From Actinomycetota bacterium (lineage in GTDB: Bacteria > Actinomycetota > UBA4738 > HRBIN12), in NCBI GenBank assembly GCA_035697485.1, contig DASSCU010000056.1, positions 83,448 to 147,447 on the forward strand: a stretch of DNA of 64,000 nt. Direction: 5' to 3'. Positions 15,735 through 22,889 of this stretch are shown in pieces. The first letter of the stretch is position 1. Each line of letters opens with the position of its first letter. Below the pieces are notes generated by a model. The model had not been told where the DNA came from, searched no databases, and saw only the letters and a program-made list of their open reading frames with translations. The translations under genes were made by a program, and so were the position numbers.

Positions 15735-18110
15735 ATGCTCGCCGTGCCTGCAGAGCTGCAACTGCCTCGCAGGGTCGGTGGCGGCCCGCTGAAGCGCCTC
15801 TTCGTCGGCCGGGCGATCGCATCGGACAAGGCCGAACACCAGCTCCTGCCGAAGTTCCTCGCCCTGCCGGTCTTCTCGTCCGACCCGCTCTCCTCGAACG
15901 CGTACGCCACCGAGGAGATGATGCTGGTGCTGGTGGCGGCCGGCGCAGGCGCGCTCACGCTCCGGATGCCGATCGCGCTGGCGATCGCGGCGCTGCTCGC
16001 CATCGTCGTCACGTCGTACCGGCAGACGGTGCGTGCGTATCCGACCGGCGGCGGCTCCTACATCGTCGCGCGAGAGAACCTCGGCACGCTCCCCGGCCTC
16101 ACCGCAGCCGCCGCGATCCTGACCGACTACGTGCTGACCGTGGCGGTGAGCATCACGGCCGGGACCACGGCGATCGCCTCCGTCGCTCCGGAGACCCTCG
16201 TGCCGGTGCGGGTGCCGATCGCGATCGGGCTCGTCGCCCTGGTGACGCTCGCCAACCTGCGGGGAGTGAAGGAGGCCGGCTCCCTGTTCGCGATCCCGAC
16301 CTACGGGTTCGTGCTGATGATCGGGATCACCCTGGTCGCCGGATTCGTCGAATGCCTGGGTGGATGTCCGGTGGCGGATACCGCCGACCTTCCCCTCGAG
16401 GTCGAGCACACGCTCTCGTTGTTCCTGATCGCCCGGGCGTTCTCGTCGGGCGCCACCGCGTTGACGGGCGTCGAGGCGATCGCCGACGGGGTGCCGGCGT
16501 TCCGCAGACCCCAGGCGAGGAACGCCGCGACCACCCTCGCCGTGATGGGGGCGATGTCGATCACGATGTTCCTCGGCATCACGGCGCTCTCCGTGCTCTT
16601 GCACGTACGCATCACGGAGGACATCGCCCACGAGCTGCCGGTGCTCGCCCAGATCGGCGACACGGTCTTCGGCGGCGGCATCATGTTCCTGCTGCTGCAG
16701 GTGTTCACCGCGGGCATCCTGATCCTCGCGGCCAACACCGCATTCCAGGACTTCCCGCGGCTCGCCTCGATCCTGGCACGCGACCGGTTCATGCCCTCGC
16801 AGTTCCGCAACCGGGGTGACCGGCTCGTGTTCTCGAACGGCGTCGTCGTGCTCGCGGGGCTCGCGGCGCTGCTGATCTGGGCCTTCGACGCCAACCTGAC
16901 CCGCCTGATCCAGCTCTACGTCGTCGGCGTGTTCACGGCGTTCACGCTGTCGCAGGCCGGCATGGTGCGGAGGTGGATGCGCACGAAGGAGGGGAGCTGG
17001 AAGCGGAGCGCGGTGATCAACGGCATCGGCGCTGTCACGACCGGCATCGTGCTCGTCGTCGTCACGATCACGAAGTTCGCCAAGGGCGCGTGGATCGTGA
17101 TCGTCGCGATGCCGTTCATCGTGCTGTTCTTCTGGGGCGTGCATCGCCACTACGAGCACGTGGCGCGCGCATTGCAGGCTCGCCGTCTCACCGGACGTGA
17201 CGCCGCGAGCGGCACGATGCTGCTGCTGGTTCCCGACCTCGGGCTGGCGACCCGCGACGCGGTCGCCTACCTGCGGGCGGTCCGTCCGGCCGCGTTCACC
17301 GCGCTGTACGTGGGTTCTCCCGATGCGTTCGAGGGCGTAGCGGCCGAGTGGTCCGTCGTCGCCCCCCGCATGGGCGCCCTGGAGCCGCTTCGCGGTGCCC
17401 ACCGGCACCTCGTCAGGGCGGTCCGTGGGTACGTGCGGTCGATGCCCCGCCACGAGCGTGACCGGTTCCTCACGGTGGTGATCCCCGAGCTGCTCCCTCG
17501 CAACACCGTGTGGCAGTTCCTGCGCCATCGGGAGGCGTTCCTGCTCAAGACCGCGCTGCTGTTCGAGCCGCGCGTGGTCGTGACCGACGTGCCGCTCGTA
17601 CCGTCGGAGGCCCGACCGAGCTGGCTGGGCGATCGCCCGCTCGAGCCGGAGCGCACGGTGGTGCTCGTCCCGGTCTCGGCGGTCCACGATCCGACGGTTC
17701 GCGCCGTGATCTACGGGAAGTCGCTGCACCCCACCGCGATCGAGGCCATCTACATGGTCACCGACCCCGACGAGGTCGAGGACGTGGTCGACGAGTGGCA
17801 CGAGCGGCAGCTCGACGTGCCGCTCGTGTTGGTCGAGGCTCCGTTCCGCGACTTCGGTCCTCCGCTGCTCGAGGAGATCCGCGCGCACACATCCCGGGGC
17901 GACACGATCGTCACCGTGGTGTTGCCCGAGCTCGTGCCGCGGCACTGGTGGGAGAACCTGCTGCACAACCAGACGGCCCTGTTCTTCAAGCGGGTGCTCC
18001 TGTTCGAGCCGGGCGTGGTGGTCACCAGCGTGCCGTTCCACCTGTCCGCGCCCGAGGTCGGGTCCGACCCGACCTCCGACCCGACCGCCGGGGCACCGGC
18101 GACGACGTAG
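15735..18110 (+). CDS. KimA-like potassium importer candidate (APC superfamily) with doubled C-terminal domain, copy 1
   Basis: 791 residues. The membrane part (about residues 10-485) carries motifs shared with the B. subtilis K+/H+ symporter KimA (YdaO): LALPVFSSDPLSSNAYATEE and SYRQTVRAYPTGGGSYIVAR. About 12 helices are present. Two related cytosolic domains follow, about 492-623 and 638-770. They share the pattern TVVxPELxPR...(W)...LxxxxAxxxKxxLLFEPxVVVTxVP. KimA itself has one such region. Start is ATG 15735, or GTG 15744. There is no room for a c-di-AMP riboswitch in the 37-base gap upstream. A general amino-acid permease is the alternative reading. Confidence 0.8.
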   Translation: MLAVPAELQLPRRVGGGPLKRLFVGRAIASDKAEHQLLPKFLALPVFSSDPLSSNAYATEEMMLVLVAAGAGALTLRMPIALAIAALLAIVVTSYRQTVRAYPTGGGSYIVARENLGTLPGLTAAAAILTDYVLTVAVSITAGTTAIASVAPETLVPVRVPIAIGLVALVTLANLRGVKEAGSLFAIPTYGFVLMIGITLVAGFVECLGGCPVADTADLPLEVEHTLSLFLIARAFSSGATALTGVEAIADGVPAFRRPQARNAATTLAVMGAMSITMFLGITALSVLLHVRITEDIAHELPVLAQIGDTVFGGGIMFLLLQVFTAGILILAANTAFQDFPRLASILARDRFMPSQFRNRGDRLVFSNGVVVLAGLAALLIWAFDANLTRLIQLYVVGVFTAFTLSQAGMVRRWMRTKEGSWKRSAVINGIGAVTTGIVLVVVTITKFAKGAWIVIVAMPFIVLFFWGVHRHYEHVARALQARRLTGRDAASGTMLLLVPDLGLATRDAVAYLRAVRPAAFTALYVGSPDAFEGVAAEWSVVAPRMGALEPLRGAHRHLVRAVRGYVRSMPRHERDRFLTVVIPELLPRNTVWQFLRHREAFLLKTALLFEPRVVVTDVPLVPSEARPSWLGDRPLEPERTVVLVPVSAVHDPTVRAVIYGKSLHPTAIEAIYMVTDPDEVEDVVDEWHERQLDVPLVLVEAPFRDFGPPLLEEIRAHTSRGDTIVTVVLPELVPRHWWENLLHNQTALFFKRVLLFEPGVVVTSVPFHLSAPEVGSDPTSDPTAGAPATT

Positions 18111-18113
18111 GCT
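18108..18113 (+). promoter_or_regulatory. Possible leaderless -10 box for second KimA-like gene
   Basis: TAGGCT, whose TAG is also the stop codon of the upstream gene, lies six bases before ATG 18120. The spacing fits the leaderless pattern in the window, but co-transcription with the upstream gene is equally possible. Confidence 0.3.
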
Positions 18114-18119
18114 GGCGAG

Positions 18120-20486
18120 ATGGCCAGGACCGACCTTCCCGCGGCCTCGACCGGGGTGTTCAAGCGGGTCATGCTCGGCCGGGCTTTCTCGAGCGCGCGG
18201 CTCGAGCACACGCTGCTCCCGAAGATCCTCGCGCTGCCGGTCTTCGCGTCCGACGCGCTGTCGTCGGTCGCCTACGCCACGGGCGAGATCCTCCTCGTGC
18301 TCTCGATCGCGACCGCCGCCCCACAGGGATACGTGCTCCCGATCGCGGCCGCGGTGTCACTGTTGATGGCGCTCGTGATCGTGTCGTACCGCCAGACCGT
18401 GCGGGCATACCCGAGCGGGGGCGGAGCCTACATCGTGAGCAAGGAGAACCTTGGCCAGGCTCCGGGGCTCGTCGCGGCCGCGGCCCTGCTCTTCGACTAC
18501 ATGATGACCGTCGTCGTCTCGATCGTGGCCGGGGTGTTCGCGATCGGGTCGGCGCTGCCGGCCGCCAATGAGCACGCGGTCGTGCTCTCGATCTTCTTCG
18601 TGGCCTTCGTCACCCTCGCCAACCTGCGCGGCTCCAGGGAGTCGGGCGTGTTGTTCGCGATCCCGACGTACGGATTCGTGCTCTCGATCGGGACGTTGAT
18701 CGCGCTCGGGCTCGGTCAGTGCCTCGGTGGCTGCCCGGCGGTGGGTGTCGAGGTCGAGCCGATCCACGACGCGGCGACGACCGCGGGCACGGTCGGGCTC
18801 TTCGTGCTCCTCAAGGCGTTCTCGTCAGGCGCCACCGCGCTCACCGGTGTCGAGGCGATCTCCAACGGCGTGCCGGCGTTCAAGCGCCCGCAGGCGCACA
18901 ACGCCGCGACGACGCTCGCGATCATGGGCGGGATCGCGATCTCGATGTTCCTCGGCATCTCGTGGCTCGCCACACACATCGAGGGCGTCGTCGCGAGCGA
19001 AGAGCGCTCGGTGCCGGCGCAGATCGCGATCGCGGTCTTCGGCGAGGGATCGTTCGGCTTCTTCGTCGTGCAGGTGTTCACGGCCGCGATCCTGATCCTC
19101 GCCGCGAACACCGCGTACCAGGACTTCCCCCGGCTCGCGTCGATCCTCGCGCGCGACCGGTACCTGCCGAGCCAGTTCGTGAACCGCGGCGACCGACTCG
19201 TCTTCTCCAACGGCGTACTGGTGCTCGGGCTGTTGTCGGCGGTGATGATGTACATCTTCGACGCGAACCTGAACGCGGTGATCGGACTCTACGTGGTCGG
19301 CGTGTTCACCTCGTTCACGCTCTCGCAGTCGGGCATGGTGAAGCACTGGATCGTGGAGGGCCGCAAGGGCGACGCCGCGATGAAGGGATGGCGACGGTCG
19401 ATCGTGATCAACTCGATCGGCGCGGTGACGACGTTCGTGGTGCTGATCGTGGTCGCGGCCTCGAAGTGGTCGAGCGGCGCCTGGCTTTCGATCCTGATCA
19501 TGGCCCTGCTGGTGCCGATCTTCTACTCGATCCACCACCACTACATGAGCGTGCGTCGCCAGCTCAGCGCCGGTCGGGTCCGGCCGGGGGCCCCCGGCGA
19601 GAACCACGTGGTGCTGCTCGTCCGTGAATTCGACGTTGCGACCGCCGAGGCGGTGGGATACCTGCGGTCGTTCCGCCCGGAGGACATCCGGCCGGTCTTC
19701 CCGTGTCGCGAAGGCGAGGTCGCCCGCGAGGTGCAGGCGCGCTGGCGGTCGTTCGTCGGATCCGGCATCCCCGATCTGATGCCGATCGAGGCGTCTGGCC
19801 TGACATCGGGCATCCGGCGCGTGGTCGACGCGATCGATCGCGGACCCGACGACTTCGTCACCGTCGTCGTCCCCGAGCAGCTGCGACCCCAGGGCCTCTT
19901 CTCCTACCTCGTGCGCAGCCGCGATCTCGTGCGCCTGAAGGCCAGCATGCTGCGCACCCCCAACGTGGTCGTCACCGACGCCCCGGTCGTGCTCGCGGAA
20001 GGCTCGCCGTCGGGAGCCGGGGGCAAGCCGTTGATCCCGCAACGCACGGTGACGCTCGTCTTCCTCTCGTCGGTCAACGACGTGTCGGTGCGCGCCGTGA
20101 ACTACGCGCGCACCCTCGACGCGACCGAGACGAGAGCGATCTACTTCGACCTCGATCCCGAGGCCGCGCTCTCGATCGGCGAGGAATGGTTCGACGTCGT
20201 CGAGGGCGTACCGCTCGACATCGTTGAGGCGCCGTTCCGCGACCTGTCGATCCCGATGCTGGCCGAGGTGCGTCGGTACACCGAGCGCGGGGACACGATC
20301 GTGAACGTGGTCGTGCCCGAGTACGTCGTGGCGAAGTGGTGGCAGCTCCCCCTGCACGGTCAGACGGCGCTCTTCGTGAAGCGTCTGTTCCTGTTCGAGC
20401 AACGCGTGCTGCTCACGAGCGTCTCCTATCGGCTCGAGACGGATCGGGCATCGGCCCGCTCCGCCGAGCGTGGGGCGACGAGCTGA
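18120..20486 (+). CDS. KimA-like potassium importer candidate (APC superfamily) with doubled C-terminal domain, copy 2
   Basis: 788 residues, a clear paralogue of the preceding gene. Shared membrane motifs are LALPVFASDALSSVAYATGE, SYRQTVRAYPSGGGAYIVSK and FSSGATALTGVEAI. The C-terminal half again has two related soluble domains, about residues 494-620 and 640-775. The second is the more KimA-like (VEAPFRDLSIPMLAEVRRY; WWQLPLHGQTALFVKRLFLF). It starts nine bases after the first copy, suggesting one transcript and possibly a heteromeric transporter. The TrkA-type pair at 10.5-11.9 kb may regulate these carriers (inference). Confidence 0.8.
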   Translation: MARTDLPAASTGVFKRVMLGRAFSSARLEHTLLPKILALPVFASDALSSVAYATGEILLVLSIATAAPQGYVLPIAAAVSLLMALVIVSYRQTVRAYPSGGGAYIVSKENLGQAPGLVAAAALLFDYMMTVVVSIVAGVFAIGSALPAANEHAVVLSIFFVAFVTLANLRGSRESGVLFAIPTYGFVLSIGTLIALGLGQCLGGCPAVGVEVEPIHDAATTAGTVGLFVLLKAFSSGATALTGVEAISNGVPAFKRPQAHNAATTLAIMGGIAISMFLGISWLATHIEGVVASEERSVPAQIAIAVFGEGSFGFFVVQVFTAAILILAANTAYQDFPRLASILARDRYLPSQFVNRGDRLVFSNGVLVLGLLSAVMMYIFDANLNAVIGLYVVGVFTSFTLSQSGMVKHWIVEGRKGDAAMKGWRRSIVINSIGAVTTFVVLIVVAASKWSSGAWLSILIMALLVPIFYSIHHHYMSVRRQLSAGRVRPGAPGENHVVLLVREFDVATAEAVGYLRSFRPEDIRPVFPCREGEVAREVQARWRSFVGSGIPDLMPIEASGLTSGIRRVVDAIDRGPDDFVTVVVPEQLRPQGLFSYLVRSRDLVRLKASMLRTPNVVVTDAPVVLAEGSPSGAGGKPLIPQRTVTLVFLSSVNDVSVRAVNYARTLDATETRAIYFDLDPEAALSIGEEWFDVVEGVPLDIVEAPFRDLSIPMLAEVRRYTERGDTIVNVVVPEYVVAKWWQLPLHGQTALFVKRLFLFEQRVLLTSVSYRLETDRASARSAERGATS

Positions 20487-20544
20487 GGCGCCCGCTGCGG
20501 TACGGTTGCCGATGCACGCGTGAGCCGACCGGGAGGCGAGCCAG

Positions 20545-21024
20545 GTGAACATCCGTCCGGCGACCGAGGACGATGCCGAGTTCCTGAAGACGATGCTGTT
20601 CGAGGCCGCCCGCTGGAACCCCGACTGGCCGGCCGAGCCGATCGACGAGGTGCTCGACGAGCCCGTGCTTCGCCGCTACCACGAGGGGTGGGGAAGGCCC
20701 GGCGACGGCGGGGTCATCGCGGAGATCGACGGCATGTCCGTCGGCGCCGTGTGGTACCGGCAGTTCACGGCCGACGAGCCCGGCTACGGCTTCGTCGACG
20801 AGAAGACGCCTGAACTGTCCGTCGCCGTGCAGCCGCTGCATCGCCGCAAGGGCATCGGCGGCACGCTGCTGCGCGCCGCGATGGTGCAGGCGCGCGAGGA
20901 AGGGTTCCAGACGCTGTCGCTGTCCGTCGCCGTGCACAACCGCTCGCGCATGATGTATCAGCGAGTCGGCTTCGAGAAGGTCGCCGAGGAGGGCGACCAC
21001 TGGACGATGCTCGTCAACCTCTGA
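20545..21024 (+). CDS. GNAT-family N-acetyltransferase
   Basis: 159 residues. The start MNIRPATEDDAEFL is typical of GNAT proteins. The acetyl-CoA-binding motif A is VAVQPLHRRKGIGGTLLRAA (about residues 91-110), followed by SLSVAVHNRSRMMYQRVGFEKV. GTG start at 20545 with GGGAGG about ten bases upstream. The substrate cannot be told from sequence. Convergent with the secreted protein gene; only five bases separate the stops. Confidence 0.9.
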   Translation: MNIRPATEDDAEFLKTMLFEAARWNPDWPAEPIDEVLDEPVLRRYHEGWGRPGDGGVIAEIDGMSVGAVWYRQFTADEPGYGFVDEKTPELSVAVQPLHRRKGIGGTLLRAAMVQAREEGFQTLSLSVAVHNRSRMMYQRVGFEKVAEEGDHWTMLVNL

Positions 21025-21029
21025 TCGGC

Positions 21030-21920
21030 TCAGGGATAGACGAACTCGAGGAGACGCCCGTCGTTCTCGCCCGGATCGGTCTCGTTGTCGACCCCCTTGT
21101 CCACGATGAACAGATTGAACACCGCCGGATCGGCGGCGCTCCACGCGAGGACGATCCCCGCGCCGCGACGGAGGCCGGCCGCCGAGACGTCGATCATCCT
21201 GACCGGTCGACCCCGCATCGTCGTCTCCGCGATCGAATCGTCCCTGCTGCTCACGATCAGCAGGTGGTTCGATACCGGATCCACCGCCACGTCCTCCGGT
21301 GACCTCGATCCGAGCGGCTTCGTCGGGAAGCTCCGCACCCGATCGTCGCGGGTGTCGAACCTGTGGTCCCTTCCCGAGCGGATCAGGTAGACGCGGCTCT
21401 GTCGTGCAGAGGTGACGATCAGGGATCGTCTCTCAGCATGCCACGCGAGCCCTTCTGGGTCACGGCATCCGAAACGCTTGGTGTGCAGGATGACCTTGCT
21501 GCGATCGTCGCGGGTTCCGATGCGACCGTCCCGGCCGACCCGGATCCGAGCCACCTCGTTCCGATCGTCGTCCACGACATAGAGGATCTTCTTGCGGTCC
21601 CTCCAGGCGATGTCCTCGGGTTCGGGGGTGGATCTGACCACCGACCGCTTCCGCAGGAGGCCGCCGTGCCGAGCGGCGACGAAGAGGTTCGAGCCGGACC
21701 AGAGCGGCGCGATCTCGTCGACCTCGGCGTCGGAGATGAGGAGAGCGCCCGTCGAAGGTATGAAGGCGAGCCCGGTCGGGTCGGGACTGGCGGAAGACCA
21801 TGCCGACGTGTCGGTGACGCGAACCAGGTCTGCCGTCACCGTCGGCGCTGCCTGAGCGCTCGAAGCGAGCGACACGACCAGCGCGGTCGTCATCATCGCG
21901 ATCGTCCATCGCTTCCTCAC
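21030..21920 (-). CDS. Secreted propeller-like protein with GRD..TRDD repeats
   Basis: 296 residues. The signal peptide is about residues 1-25 (MMTTALVVSLASSAQA). The mature part resembles esterase-like/SMP-30-type beta-propellers: DPTGLAFIPSTGALLISDAE, then EPEDIAWRDRKKILYVVDDD, then DPEGLAWHAERRSLIVTS, then SPEDVAVDPVSNHLLIVSS, i.e. four similar blades. Two acidic loops, GRDGRIGTRDD and GRDHRFDTRDD, look like Ca-type loops and repeat the same spacing. GTG at 21920 is chosen because of GAGGAGG six bases upstream. No catalytic function can be assigned. Confidence 0.78.
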   Translation of the reverse strand: MRKRWTIAMMTTALVVSLASSAQAAPTVTADLVRVTDTSAWSSASPDPTGLAFIPSTGALLISDAEVDEIAPLWSGSNLFVAARHGGLLRKRSVVRSTPEPEDIAWRDRKKILYVVDDDRNEVARIRVGRDGRIGTRDDRSKVILHTKRFGCRDPEGLAWHAERRSLIVTSARQSRVYLIRSGRDHRFDTRDDRVRSFPTKPLGSRSPEDVAVDPVSNHLLIVSSRDDSIAETTMRGRPVRMIDVSAAGLRRGAGIVLAWSAADPAVFNLFIVDKGVDNETDPGENDGRLLEFVYP

Positions 21921-22023
21921 GCGCGACCTCCTCAAATGCCTTAGCTGGGCGTCAGTGTTCGAGGGGTGGCGTACGCAAACATCGCGCCGTTGGGTGAGGT
22001 TCGCTACGGCCGATGGACCAGGC

Positions 22024-22704
22024 TCAGGCCGACGGTTCGAGCGGTCCGCCGGGGGCGTTCGCGGCGTCGAGGGCCGCGTACTCCTCACGCACCACCTTCC
22101 ACCGTCGTCGCACGTACCAGACGGCCGCCACGACGCAGAGGGCGGCGATCGCCCATGAGAACGGCCGCAGGGCACGCTCGACCATCTCCCAGCGGTCTCC
22201 GAGCTGGTAGCCCAACCACGCGAGGGCGAACGTCCACGGCACCGCGCCGAGCAGCGTGTAACAGGTGAAGCGCCAGAACGGCATCCGGACGACACCCGCT
22301 GGCAGGGAGATGAAGGTGTTCAACACCGGCAGGACGCGGGAGAAGGCCACGGTCGCGTCGCCGTGCCGCTCGAACCACTCGTGCGCCTGATCGACCTCGC
22401 GAGGGCGGATCAGCAGATAGCGTCCGAATCGGTCGATCATCGGGCGGCCGCCGACCGCTCCTGCCCAGTAGGCGGCCCAGGAGCCCACCAGCGTGCCGAT
22501 CGAGCCGACCGCGCCCACCGCCCAGAGCGAGAGCTCCTGCCCTTCGGCTGCGAATCCCGGCGCCGCGAGCGCGCCGCCGAACAACATCGTGACCTCGCTC
22601 GGGATCGGCACGCAGGCGGAGCTGAGGGCCATCAGCACGAAGATGGCGACGTAGCCGTAGCCCGCGACGGCGTCGATCACGAGCTGATGCAGCCACTCGA
22701 GCAT
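22024..22704 (-). CDS. DedA/SNARE-associated family membrane protein
   Basis: 226 residues with about five hydrophobic segments. DedA motifs are visible: PSEVTMLFGGALA near residue 36, then GTLVGSWAAYWAGAVGGRPMI, and the hallmark SRVLPVLNTFISLPAGVVRM around residues 120-140. DedA proteins are proton-coupled or lipid (undecaprenyl-phosphate/phospholipid) flippase-like carriers; the substrate here is unknown. Start ATG 22704 (MLEWLHQLV). Divergent from topA. Confidence 0.9.
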   Translation of the reverse strand: MLEWLHQLVIDAVAGYGYVAIFVLMALSSACVPIPSEVTMLFGGALAAPGFAAEGQELSLWAVGAVGSIGTLVGSWAAYWAGAVGGRPMIDRFGRYLLIRPREVDQAHEWFERHGDATVAFSRVLPVLNTFISLPAGVVRMPFWRFTCYTLLGAVPWTFALAWLGYQLGDRWEMVERALRPFSWAIAALCVVAAVWYVRRRWKVVREEYAALDAANAPGGPLEPSA

Positions 22705-22849
22705 GGGTATGGACCTCTCGGGCTCGGGAATACGGAGACCGTACCAGCGCGTTCTTCGGCCTCCGGAAGGGTGTCGGCAGCCATCCCTGAGCGGTGAAGC
22801 GTCCTCCCGATGGTACGGTCGCCGCCGGGTTCCCCGCCGACCGGTGGGC

Positions 22850-22879
22850 TTGACACCCTCACCCCGAGACCCGTAAAGG
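22850..22879 (+). promoter_or_regulatory. Sigma-70-type promoter of topA
   Basis: -35 TTGACA at 22850-22855 and -10-like TAAAGG at 22874-22879 with an 18-base spacer. Transcription would start only a few bases before ATG 22890, so the mRNA would be nearly leaderless. Confidence 0.5.
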
Positions 22880-22889
22880 TTCCCCCGCC

